Shown here in pieces: positions 1 through 5,773 of a stretch of 6,409 bases of DNA. The notes beneath the pieces were generated by a model that saw nothing but the letters and a program-made list of their open reading frames with translations, ran no database searches and was not told the DNA's origin. The stretch is from an uncultured Lachnospiraceae bacterium. GTDB taxonomy: Bacteria; Bacillota_A; Clostridia; Lachnospirales; Lachnospiraceae. The stretch is taken from contig CAMWWF010000177.1 in the NCBI GenBank assembly GCA_947177885.1, positions 1-6,409 of the forward strand, given 5' to 3'. Positions within the stretch are counted from its first letter, which is position 1; each line of letters opens with the position of its first letter. The translations under genes were made by a program, and so were the position numbers.

Positions 1-155
1 TGTTTATGATAAAATAAGTCCATATTCATAGCACTCAGCGGCCGAATGGCCATCCTCGCCATGATCGGTTTGTAATCATGGCGCAGTATCACTGTTTTGG
101 AATGCGGATCGGCAATTGGACATTGTAACTCCGTTGATGACTGCAAAGGAATCGG
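1..155 (-). other. Weak open frame running off the left edge, unidentified
   Basis: Read on the minus strand, one frame stays open from about position 155 to the left edge. It encodes a plausible, non-repetitive peptide containing PIADPHSKTVILRHDYKP followed by IMARMAIRPLSAMNMDLFYH. Codon choice (CTG, CCG, ATC, GCC) resembles the real genes of the window. The only in-frame ATG is at 60-62 and a GTG lies at 90-92; neither has a convincing ribosome binding site. The stretch could be the start of a gene continuing to the left, or the decayed remnant of a longer one. I do not recognise the family. It overlaps the weak plus-strand ORF at 116-367, so at most one of the two is likely to be real. Confidence 0.2.
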
Positions 156-367
156 TCAGAAAATCATATAAAAAGACAATTCATGAAAGCATGGAATCCA
201 TAAAAGCAAATCCCGGACGCTGTCGCACATGCCGAAAAGATATGATCCGGAATACGGAAAACCGGCTGCCGGAAATCCGCCTGTATCAAGAAATCGCTGG
301 TGAACAGACCGGGATTTTTAAGTCTAAGAAGGAGACAACGGAACCTCTTTTTTGCGCGATCCGATAA
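116..367 (+). CDS. Doubtful small ORF upstream of lrgA
   Basis: This is an 83-codon open frame from a TTG at 116 (an ATG lies at 137), ending in TAA 23 bases before lrgA. The product is basic and lysine/arginine rich, with a Cys-x-x-Cys pair in NPGRCRTCRKDM near residues 35-39, and has no membrane segment or recognisable domain. The middle of the frame has purine-rich first codon positions, as in genuine coding sequence. However, no Shine-Dalgarno sequence precedes either start, and the last third becomes low quality. It may be a real small gene, a decayed gene, or a chance frame in the leader of lrgAB. No function can be proposed. Confidence 0.22.
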   Translation: MDIVTPLMTAKESVRKSYKKTIHESMESIKANPGRCRTCRKDMIRNTENRLPEIRLYQEIAGEQTGIFKSKKETTEPLFCAIR

Positions 368-389
368 AGAAGACCAGAAAGGCATTATC

Positions 390-791
390 ATGAAGTATCT
401 ACGTCAGTTCAGCATTATTTTGTTTATTTCATTTCTTGGAGAATTATTGCATACGCTCCTGCCGCTGCCGATCCCTGCAAGCGTCTACGGACTTGTCCTG
501 ATGCTTGCCGCTCTGTGCACCGGAATACTGAAATTGGAACAGGTCAGGGAAACCGCAGGATTTCTGATCGAGATCATGCCTGTGATGTTCATTCCTGCTG
601 CAGTGGGACTTCTGGACGCATGGCCTTCCCTCCGGTCCATGTGGCTGCCCGTGATACTGATCACCCTGCTGACTACCGTTATCGTAATGGCGGTGACCGG
701 ACTGGTGACACAATTCCTGATCCGCAGAGATTCCGGAAAAAAGGGAACAGGAAATCGCGGGAAGGCAAACGCGTCCGACCAGGAAGCGTAA
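390..791 (+). CDS. lrgA: LrgA/CidA-family membrane protein
   Basis: This is a small integral membrane protein of 133 residues, the usual length for LrgA/CidA. The family was first described as holin/antiholin-like. Homologous pairs such as Bacillus subtilis PftAB and Streptococcus LrgAB act in pyruvate transport, with LrgB as partner. Visible here are four hydrophobic segments (about residues 5-24, 29-49, 59-76 and 86-110), the family motif LPIPASVYGLVLM (26-38), and the second conserved block FLIEIMPVMFIPAAVGLLD (58-76). A hydrophilic tail follows from residue 111, basic first and acidic at the end. The ATG at 390 was chosen because AGAAAGG (376-382) sits 7 bases upstream and the hydrophobic N-terminus begins there; an in-frame extension to 300 adds a charged, unlikely N-terminus. 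lrgB follows after 48 bases, so the two form an operon. LrgA and CidA cannot be told apart reliably from sequence. Confidence 0.9.
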   Translation: MKYLRQFSIILFISFLGELLHTLLPLPIPASVYGLVLMLAALCTGILKLEQVRETAGFLIEIMPVMFIPAAVGLLDAWPSLRSMWLPVILITLLTTVIVMAVTGLVTQFLIRRDSGKKGTGNRGKANASDQEA

Positions 792-839
792 ACCGTAGTT
801 CCGTCAGCAAAAATTATAATACCGGAATGAGGAAAAACC

Positions 840-1532
840 ATGAAAGAATTTCTGACCGGCTCCGTTTTCTTCGGAGCATTTATCAGCCTTGCCGCATACG
901 AGGCAGGATTATTGTTAAAGAAAAAGTTTAAACTGGCCGTCTTAAATCCGCTGCTCATCGGAACCATCTGCGTCATGGCAGTACTCCTGCTCCTGCAGGT
1001 GGATTATCCGCAATACAATGAGAGCGCCCAATATATCAGCTATCTGCTGACCCCCGCCACGGTATGTCTTGCCGTTCCTCTGTATCAGCAGCTTACCCTG
1101 CTAAAGAAACACGGCAGAGCCGTGGCCGGCGGCATTACAGCCGGCGTACTGGCAAGCCTGCTCAGCATCTTCCTGCTCTCCAAACTATTCGGCCTGAACC
1201 ATGAGCAGTATGTCACTCTGCTTCCCAAGTCTATCACCACAGCCATAGGAATGGACATCTCCCGGGAACTGGGCGGCATGGAAACCATAACTGTGGCAGT
1301 CATTATCATTACCGGAATCTTCGGAAATGTAATAGCGGAGTTCCTATGCAGAATATTCCGGATCCGGGAACCCGTGGCGAAAGGCCTTGCCCTGGGAACC
1401 GCCTCCCACGCCATTGGCACTGCCAAAGCCATGGAGATGGGGGAAGTGGAAGGCGCGATGAGCAGCCTCGCTATCGCCGTGGCAGGACTTCTGACCGTGC
1501 TGGGAGCCTCCCTGTTCGCGGGACTGATGTGA
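840..1532 (+). CDS. lrgB: LrgB-family membrane protein
   Basis: This is a 230-residue integral membrane protein of the LrgB/CidB family, full length for the family. It is predicted to work with LrgA in the cytoplasmic membrane. Known members influence murein hydrolase activity and autolysis, or transport small carboxylates (pyruvate in B. subtilis PftB; glycolate/glycerate in the plant PLGG1 fusion). Several hydrophobic segments cover most of the chain. The two family signatures are present: LLPKSITTAIGMDIS (127-141), and the run beginning GTASHAIGTAKAMEMGE (186-202) and continuing EGAMSSLAI. The ATG is preceded by GAGG at 829-832 with 7-base spacing. The gene ends 17 bases from the 3' end of the convergent exporter gene. 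In relatives this pair is often controlled by a LytSR or LysR regulator; none is recognisable in this window. Confidence 0.95.
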   Translation: MKEFLTGSVFFGAFISLAAYEAGLLLKKKFKLAVLNPLLIGTICVMAVLLLLQVDYPQYNESAQYISYLLTPATVCLAVPLYQQLTLLKKHGRAVAGGITAGVLASLLSIFLLSKLFGLNHEQYVTLLPKSITTAIGMDISRELGGMETITVAVIIITGIFGNVIAEFLCRIFRIREPVAKGLALGTASHAIGTAKAMEMGEVEGAMSSLAIAVAGLLTVLGASLFAGLM

Positions 1533-1535
1533 ACC

Positions 1536-1556
1536 GCGGACTTTCGCCGCTATTTT
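1536..1556 (+). terminator. Weak candidate terminator between convergent operons
   Basis: GCGG (1536-1539) and CCGC (1547-1550) can pair around a 7-base loop, followed by TATTTTA on the plus strand. The stem has only four pairs and overlaps the last codon of the convergent exporter gene, so this is a weak call. No better hairpin with a T-tract was found in the 17-base gap after lrgB. Confidence 0.22.
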
Positions 1557-2320
1557 ACGTAATTCACTACCAGGATCGCCGCTCCCAGAACCGCCAGGAC
1601 CACACCGGTGGCACGGTTCAGGGTGACGGCGCTGGCCTTGTTGGCAAATCTTGCCGCGATCCTTGCCCACAGCAGTGTGGATGCCACACAGAAAACCAGG
1701 CACCACAGATCCGGCATACCGTCGATGGCAAAATGACTCACTGCCCCTGTCAACGCTGTAAACGTCATAATGAACACGCTTGTCCCCACAGCCGTCTTCA
1801 ATTCATATCCCAGAACGCTTGTCAGGATCAGCAGCATCATCATTCCGCCGCCGGCCCCGATGAAACCACAGATAAATCCCACAATGACACCGCAGGCAAC
1901 AGACTGGATGATCCTCCTCCTGCCGCTGACCTCATTCATGGCTTCCTTTGTGGTCATCACAGGCTTGACAATGAACTTAATGCCCAGCAGCAAAGTCATG
2001 AATACGGAGAAGCTGCCCATGGTGGTATTCGGCACCCTGCTCGCCACCCAGCTTCCCACCAGAGTAAACAGCAGTACCGCGGCCATCATCACGGAACCGT
2101 TCCGGATGTCCAGATTCTTATTTTTCCCGTAGGTATACGCGCTTACGGCGCTTGCCAGCACGTCGCTTGCCAGGGCGATGCCCACAGCCTCATATGCCGG
2201 GAGCCCCAGAAAAGTGATCAGCATGGGACTGATCACCGCGGCAGCGCTCATGCCCGCAAATCCCGTGCCAAGCCCGGCGCCTATTCCTGCAACAAAACAG
2301 ATCAGTAATTTGAATATCAT
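1550..2320 (-). CDS. TSUP (TauE/SafE) family membrane exporter
   Basis: This is a 256-residue polytopic membrane protein of the TauE/SafE (TSUP) family, whose members move sulfite, sulfoacetate, thiosulfate or other small organic anions across the cytoplasmic membrane. It shows the duplicated family architecture. The N-terminal half carries GAGLGTGFAGMSAAAVISPM (14-33) followed by a glycine- and alanine-rich helix. The C-terminal half carries GFIGAGGGMMMLLIL (152-166) followed by KTAVGTSVFIMTFTALTG (175-192). About seven to eight hydrophobic segments are separated by a basic loop near 119-136. The ATG overlaps the stop of the upstream marR gene by four bases (ATGA, 2317-2320). AGGAG (2329-2333) lies 8 bases upstream inside marR, so translation is probably coupled. 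The pairing suggests that the MarR protein controls this exporter. The substrate cannot be inferred from sequence. Confidence 0.92.
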   Translation of the reverse strand: MIFKLLICFVAGIGAGLGTGFAGMSAAAVISPMLITFLGLPAYEAVGIALASDVLASAVSAYTYGKNKNLDIRNGSVMMAAVLLFTLVGSWVASRVPNTTMGSFSVFMTLLLGIKFIVKPVMTTKEAMNEVSGRRRIIQSVACGVIVGFICGFIGAGGGMMMLLILTSVLGYELKTAVGTSVFIMTFTALTGAVSHFAIDGMPDLWCLVFCVASTLLWARIAARFANKASAVTLNRATGVVLAVLGAAILVVNYVK

Positions 2321-2760
2321 TCCTCACACTCCTTTAAATAACCGTTGATATTATCCTGCATTCTGTCAAAGTACCGTTTCATATTCTCAATCTCATTTTC
2401 CGTAAATCCCCGGAGCATGACAGCAAGGAAATTTTCCTGTGCCCCTCTTCCATCCTCGATAATGGGGGCGGCAGCCTCACAGATTCTCAGATGCGCCGTC
2501 TTCTTGTTATCCTGCGTATATTCTCTCCTGAGACAGCCCTTCTCCTCCAAAAGTTTAACGGACGAGGAAACCTGTGATTTGGACAAATACCTGACCTCCA
2601 CAATATCCGTGGCCGTGTCATAGAGCGGATTGTTCGCCAGAAAGAGAAGAATATCCAGTTCCATTCTGGTAATGTCATGCTTCACGCAGATTTCACCCAC
2701 ACAGTTTGCGTACAGGGTCTTGATCGCGTTTTGATGTTCCCATGGATTTAAGGGTATCAT
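2317..2760 (-). CDS. MarR-family transcriptional regulator
   Basis: This is a 147-residue winged helix-turn-helix regulator of typical MarR length. MarR proteins are homodimers that usually repress their own operon and a neighbouring transporter or enzyme, and leave DNA when a ligand binds or a cysteine is oxidised. Visible parts are an N-terminal dimerisation helix (1-20), helix TRMELDILLFLANNP (31-45), the HTH with recognition helix around LSKSQVSSSVKLLEEKG (59-75), the wing RREYTQDNKKTAHLRI (78-93) with its expected Asp and Lys, and C-terminal dimerisation helices (95-145). Five cysteines (20, 25, 76, 94, 145) make thiol sensing possible but unproven. The ATG at 2758-2760 has AGGAG (2768-2772) 7 bases upstream. 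The stop overlaps the exporter start by ATGA, giving a two-gene operon. A consensus-like promoter and an inverted repeat upstream point to autoregulation. Confidence 0.93.
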   Translation of the reverse strand: MIPLNPWEHQNAIKTLYANCVGEICVKHDITRMELDILLFLANNPLYDTATDIVEVRYLSKSQVSSSVKLLEEKGCLRREYTQDNKKTAHLRICEAAAPIIEDGRGAQENFLAVMLRGFTENEIENMKRYFDRMQDNINGYLKECEE

Positions 2761-2776
2761 TTCTCTGCTCCTTTTT

Positions 2777-2790
2777 GTTCTTTTTAGAAC
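2777..2790 (-). promoter_or_regulatory. Candidate MarR operator (14-bp inverted repeat)
   Basis: GTTCT-4 bases-AGAAC is a perfect inverted repeat with five-base arms. It lies immediately downstream of the -10 box of the marR promoter and just upstream of the marR ribosome binding site, around the expected transcription start. MarR dimers typically bind such short palindromes overlapping their own promoters, so it is the best candidate operator. The A/T-rich centre fits, but binding is inference. Confidence 0.55.
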
Positions 2791-2791
2791 T

Positions 2792-2819
2792 ATTTTATGC
2801 CTATTTGGGGAAATGTCAA
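2792..2819 (-). promoter_or_regulatory. Sigma-70-type promoter of the marR-exporter operon
   Basis: On the minus strand, a perfect -35 box TTGACA (2814-2819) is followed after 16 bases by TAAAAT (2792-2797), which matches five of six positions of the -10 consensus. The expected start of transcription falls inside the inverted repeat at 2777-2790, about 25-30 bases before the marR start codon. Confidence 0.7.
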
Positions 2820-2850
2820 GCGGAAATCTGTCGCCGCCACAAGATATTTT

Positions 2851-2885
2851 CCGGTATTCTGCGTGTCACAGACCGGATACCGGTC
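2851..2885. repeat. Nested inverted repeats upstream of the marR promoter
   Basis: GACCGG-ATA-CCGGTC at 2871-2885 is a perfect palindrome with six-base arms and a three-base centre. In addition CCGGTAT (2851-2857) pairs with ATACCGG (2877-2883), so two mutually exclusive foldings are possible. The element lies about 30-65 bases upstream of the marR -35 box. It has no T-tract on either side and so does not look like a terminator. It could be a second protein-binding site or part of the 3' end of the upstream transcript. Confidence 0.4.
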
Positions 2886-2902
2886 CGCCTTTTACCGCAC
2901 AC

Positions 2903-2942
2903 AAAAAAGCAGCTGCTTTTCGTCAGGATAAAGCGCTGCTTT
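2903..2942 (-). terminator. Intrinsic terminator of the YunG-like gene cluster
   Basis: On the minus strand AAAGCAGC (2942-2935) pairs with GCTGCTTT (2913-2906). An inner GCTTT (2934-2930) pairs with AAAGC (2919-2915), leaving one bulged A and a ten-base loop, so the stem is 13 pairs long. It runs into six T residues (2908-2903), of which three belong to the stem. This is about 70 bases after the stop codon of the YunG-like gene and fits a Rho-independent terminator for the minus-strand cluster. The sequence also contains a perfect 16-bp palindrome at 2905-2920 as an alternative fold. Confidence 0.65.
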
Positions 2943-3012
2943 GCTGCAGACCCAGATCAGGATGAAAAATGTTCCTGTCAAATACACCTGATAAACCACG
3001 GGCCAGGACATA

Positions 3013-3447
3013 TCACGGCTGTGAGAAATGAGCCAGCTCACGTTTCAGGTATTCATACCGCTGCCTCTTCTCCTCTTTGGCAAAATGTATCTCCCGCGAC
3101 TGCTCCGGATTCCCCTCGTACACAAGCACTTCCTCTCCAAACTGCTCGCTGGTCAGATCAAAAACACACTCCCCCACCACATTATAGCAGTGATAATTCC
3201 CGTCAGGCCGCAAGATCCCATGGACCTCACCGCCAAAAATATCCTGTGCCAGAAACGCCGTAATGGAACACTGGCCCAGCGTCTTATTTTCCGGCGACCA
3301 CTCTTTCCTCATTCTCGGCGCACAGGTCTCCGCACACCAGATCCCGGACAATGCGTCGTACAGATCCAAAGGGGTTCTGATTCCCCGGTATTCTTCTGTG
3401 ACAGCGGGAACCGTCGCCTGTTCCCAACCATAAAATTGATAAGCCAT
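3013..3447 (-). CDS. YunG-like conserved hypothetical protein
   Basis: This is a soluble protein of 144 residues without signal peptide or membrane segment. It resembles the uncharacterised YunG-type family of Firmicutes, recognisable by a GQC motif followed by a hydrophobic helix and QD-x(2)-GG, then a His-containing strand and a DLT-x(2)-QF element. Here these are LGQCSITAFLAQDIFGGEV (58-75-region), NYHCYN (84-89) and FDLTSEQFG (96-104). Cys60, His86 and Asp97 occur in the order and setting of a papain-like thiol hydrolase triad; this is inference and no activity is established. The C-terminus is a charged helix (AKEEKRQRYEYLKREL). The ATG at 3445-3447 is preceded by AAGGAG with 7-base spacing, a near-perfect ribosome binding site. 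The gene is last in a minus-strand cluster, downstream of a GNAT acetyltransferase, and is followed by an intrinsic terminator. Family recognition is from memory of motifs. Confidence 0.8.
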   Translation of the reverse strand: MAYQFYGWEQATVPAVTEEYRGIRTPLDLYDALSGIWCAETCAPRMRKEWSPENKTLGQCSITAFLAQDIFGGEVHGILRPDGNYHCYNVVGECVFDLTSEQFGEEVLVYEGNPEQSREIHFAKEEKRQRYEYLKRELAHFSQP

Positions 3448-3614
3448 CTCTTCTCTCCTTCTTCCAGTTCCGCAGCCGCCCGCATAATGTCCCGGACCAG
3501 AGCCATTTCAGGCCCCATGGCGTCCGTACATGCTCCAGGCATCTTCGGACGGTTGCTGTTTTTTCTTCCGATTTCAAAGCGGTACAATAATGCCCCGATA
3601 TACCCGATCGTCAC
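3309..3614 (-). CDS. Possible small overlapping ORF, unidentified
   Basis: An open frame of 101 codons starts with GTG one base after the stop of the acetyltransferase gene (TGAGGTG), an arrangement typical of translational coupling. The first 65 residues look protein-like, with an amphipathic stretch MALVRDIMRAAAELEEGEKR followed by WLINFM, resembling small helical Firmicutes proteins. From about residue 66 the frame runs across the start of the YunG-like gene in another register and becomes arginine rich, as expected of an overprinted or non-functional tail. No separate ribosome binding site is visible beyond the TGAGG at the junction. It could be a genuine short protein, the N-terminal remnant of a gene that was truncated or frameshifted before the YunG-like gene, or chance. 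It accounts for the 168-base gap between the two solid genes. Confidence 0.33.
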   Translation of the reverse strand: MTIGYIGALLYRFEIGRKNSNRPKMPGACTDAMGPEMALVRDIMRAAAELEEGEKRWLINFMVGNRRRFPLSQKNTGESEPLWICTTHCPGSGVRRPVRRE

Positions 3615-3615
3615 C

Positions 3616-4086
3616 TCATGTATCCATTTCAGGGTGGTCGGCGCCCCTGTGTATATACATCCGTGTCAGCTCTCCCTCCGCCCCTTTCACCATGCACAGG
3701 AATTCCCATCCATACCGTTCATAGAAAGCAGTGTGATCTGTGACAAGATAAAGCGTATCAATTCCGTTTCCTGCAAATTCCTCACAGACGAACCGGAGCA
3801 TTTCCCCTGCGATCCCCCGATTGCGGTATGCTTCTTCCACATACACCGCACACACATTGGGGGTCAGGTCTTTCCGGTCGTGAAAATCGTTCTCGATCAC
3901 TCCGATACCTGCTATGATCTCTTCCCCCTCCATGACCACATACCACTGCGGAACAGCGGAGGTATTTTTCAGACAATCCTCCATGCTCTCTCTGTAAGCG
4001 CTTTCCGGAATGTCCCACTTCCGGTGAAACCAAAGCGCCGCCTTCTCCGCAAGCTCTCTGTGATCCTGTATTCTCAATATATCCAT
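3616..4086 (-). CDS. GNAT-family N-acetyltransferase
   Basis: This is a cytoplasmic acetyltransferase of 156 residues, a normal length for a single GNAT domain, which transfers an acetyl group from acetyl-CoA to an amine. The order of elements fits the fold: N-terminal helices (10-42), strand QWYVVMEG (47-54) and IIAGIGVIEND (57-67), strand TPNVCAVYVEEAYRNRG (75-91) leading into the acetyl-CoA pyrophosphate loop R88-N-R-G-I-A93 and helix GEMLRFVCEEF, then TLYLVTDHTAFYERYGWEFL with the usual Tyr near the C-terminus. The start at 4084-4086 was chosen because AGAGGAAGGA lies 9 or more bases upstream. An in-frame extension to 4170 would run into a hairpin and add a poorly conserved basic N-terminus. 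The substrate is unknown; relatives include antibiotic and small-molecule acetyltransferases, but nothing here points to resistance. Confidence 0.88.
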   Translation of the reverse strand: MDILRIQDHRELAEKAALWFHRKWDIPESAYRESMEDCLKNTSAVPQWYVVMEGEEIIAGIGVIENDFHDRKDLTPNVCAVYVEEAYRNRGIAGEMLRFVCEEFAGNGIDTLYLVTDHTAFYERYGWEFLCMVKGAEGELTRMYIHRGADHPEMDT

Positions 4087-4156
4087 TGACTTGTTCCTTC
4101 CTCTCTGTGAAGCATATTTACTTTCCTTCAAGCACGCTCTACACACGGCTGTCCCA

Positions 4157-4184
4157 GGTTTATCACGCAAAAGGCGCGTGACAA
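4157..4184. promoter_or_regulatory. Hairpin with weak promoter-like boxes between synthase and acetyltransferase genes
   Basis: TCACGC (4163-4168) and GCGTGA (4176-4181) form a six-pair inverted repeat around seven bases in the 109-base gap. No T-tract follows on either strand, so it is not a typical terminator. On the minus strand TTGTCA (4179-4184), then 16 bases, then TAAACC (4157-4162) could be a weak promoter for the acetyltransferase gene, with the inverted repeat lying across it. This is a tentative reading. Confidence 0.25.
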
Positions 4185-4195
4185 CTCATCCCCTC

Positions 4196-5773
4196 TCACA
4201 GCAACGGCGCAACCGCCTTCATCACCTGCCCCGTCAGCTTCACAGTCCACTTTTCCCTGCGTACCGTTTCCATTGTGACCTGTCTGCATTTCGCCAGAGT
4301 GGACTGAAAATCCGCTTCGATCTCCTGTATGCAGTCCGTATGATACATATAGGTGGCACATTCAAAATGATGATAGAGACTGCGGTAGTCCAGATTGATG
4401 GTCCCCACCACCGCTTCCGTCAGATCACTGACAAATACTTTCGCATGGACAAAGCCCGGCGTGTACTCATATATCTTTACCCCGGAATCCAACAGGGACG
4501 CATAGTGGGTCTTCGCCAGCGCATAGGGGATCTCCTTGTCCGGTATCCCCGGCAGCAGCAATATGACTTCCACACCCCTCTCCGCGGCAAATTTCAGGGC
4601 CGTCTCCATCTCGCCGTCCAGGATCAGATAGGGCGTCATGATATGTACAAAGGAAAGGGCTCTGTTCAGGATATCCATATATACCCTCTCTCCCAGCCTG
4701 TCGTCATCCAGGGGACAGTCCCCGTAAGGAATGACATACCCCTTTGCCGTTTCCACCGGAAGCGTCGGATATGCCAGAAACCGTTCATACTCATCCGCCT
4801 TTTCGCCGATCCTACACATCTGTAAGAACATCAGAGTAAAGCTTCTGACTCCCTCGCCCTTTAGCATAACGGCAGTATACTTCCAATGTCCGAATTTCTC
4901 TTTCCGGTTGATATACTCATCCGCCAGGTTCACGCCTCCGTTGAAAGCCGTATGTCCGTCGATCACCAGAATCTTCCTGTGATCCCGGTAATTATAGTAG
5001 GTGGAGATAAAGGGCGATACCGGTGCAAACACCTTGCATTTGATGCCCAGCTTCCGCAGACGCTTCGGGTAATCCCGGGGCAGCAGGGCAAACTCGCAGG
5101 TTCCGTCATACATGACACGAACATCAAGGCCCTCCGCCGCTTTTTTTGCAAGGATCTCCAGAACCCGGCCCCACATCAATCCCTCATCCACAATAAAATA
5201 TTCCATGAAGATAAAGTGCTCCGCCGCTTCCAGCTGCTTCAGCATCTCCTCAAACTTGTCCTCCCCCAGAGGGAAAAAGGTCACAGCCGTATGTTCATAT
5301 ACCGGATGGCAGCCGCTCCTGCGCATATAGCGGGCCAGCGCGGCCACACCCGGCTCTTCCTCCGACAGCCGTTTCATGGTTTCCCCCGACTGGGGTATGC
5401 TCTCTCTGGTGCCTGTGATGACCCGGTTGAAATACTTTTTCAGGGCCCTGTGTCCGATCTCGCTCCTTGTATACCCGAACAGCAGCACGCCGAATACAGG
5501 CAGGAGCATGATCACGATGAGCCAGGTAACCTTGGATGAAGCATTGAGCCTGCTGTTCAACAGCCGGATCACCATAATAACGGTAAACAGCACTGTTCCC
5601 CCGAAAATATGAGGTATGAATCCCGCAAACCACCGGAATATGCCAAAGAGAATGAACACCTGAACGACAAGCATCAGCATGATCAGCCCGAAACGGCTGA
5701 ATATGGCATGTATAATGCCCTTTTGTCCCTTTTTTAACAGCGTAAGTCCCATATCCTTATAATCCGTACTCAT
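4196..5773 (-). CDS. cls: Cardiolipin synthase (phospholipase D family)
   Basis: This is a membrane-bound cardiolipin synthase of 525 residues that joins two phosphatidylglycerol molecules to give cardiolipin and glycerol. Hydrophobic segments near 27-47, 50-71 and 83-101 form the N-terminal anchor (PLDc_N type), with the catalytic part in the cytoplasm. Two HKD motifs are complete: HRKILVID (H265, K267, D272, followed by FNGGVN at 277-282) and HAKVFVSD (H443, K445, D450, followed by GTINLDYRS). The strand FIFMEYFIVDEG (187-198) and FVHIMTPYLILD (375-386) are also typical. The ATG at 5771-5773 has AGAGG with 7-base spacing; an extension to 5815 adds a poorly supported N-terminus. It is the first solid gene of the minus-strand cluster, and no clear promoter was found in the 96 bases before it. 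Clostridia often carry several cls paralogues; which one this is cannot be told. Confidence 0.95.
   Translation of the reverse strand: MSTDYKDMGLTLLKKGQKGIIHAIFSRFGLIMLMLVVQVFILFGIFRWFAGFIPHIFGGTVLFTVIMVIRLLNSRLNASSKVTWLIVIMLLPVFGVLLFGYTRSEIGHRALKKYFNRVITGTRESIPQSGETMKRLSEEEPGVAALARYMRRSGCHPVYEHTAVTFFPLGEDKFEEMLKQLEAAEHFIFMEYFIVDEGLMWGRVLEILAKKAAEGLDVRVMYDGTCEFALLPRDYPKRLRKLGIKCKVFAPVSPFISTYYNYRDHRKILVIDGHTAFNGGVNLADEYINRKEKFGHWKYTAVMLKGEGVRSFTLMFLQMCRIGEKADEYERFLAYPTLPVETAKGYVIPYGDCPLDDDRLGERVYMDILNRALSFVHIMTPYLILDGEMETALKFAAERGVEVILLLPGIPDKEIPYALAKTHYASLLDSGVKIYEYTPGFVHAKVFVSDLTEAVVGTINLDYRSLYHHFECATYMYHTDCIQEIEADFQSTLAKCRQVTMETVRREKWTVKLTGQVMKAVAPLL

Noticed and set aside
134..172. Promoter for lrgAB using TATAAA at 167-172
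   Set aside because: The only TTGA-like -35 candidate (TTGATG at 134-139) is 27 bases away, too far for a normal promoter, and no better -35 box is present.
1346..2308. Long plus-strand open frame of 320 codons across the lrgB end and the exporter gene
   Set aside because: Its translation is rich in His, Gln, Arg and Pro without any domain, and it lies antisense to the clearly coding TSUP gene; it is a shadow of that gene's codon usage.
2956..2992. ATCAGG ... CCTGAT inverted repeat just after the YunG-like gene
   Set aside because: Six-base arms separated by 25 bases with no T-tract are weak and expected by chance; the nearby hairpin at 2903-2942 is a far better terminator.
2742..3263. Plus-strand open frame of 173 codons across the marR promoter spacer
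   Set aside because: It starts inside marR antisense, has no ribosome binding site or domain, crosses the promoter and terminator, and ends inside the YunG-like gene.
3028..4089. Long plus-strand open frame of 353 codons antisense to the YunG-like and acetyltransferase genes
   Set aside because: Both minus-strand genes have good ribosome binding sites and family motifs, while this frame has no recognisable domain and a composition typical of antisense reading.
4091..5539. Plus-strand open frames antisense to cardiolipin synthase
   Set aside because: They mirror the synthase gene, whose two HKD motifs leave no doubt about the coding strand.
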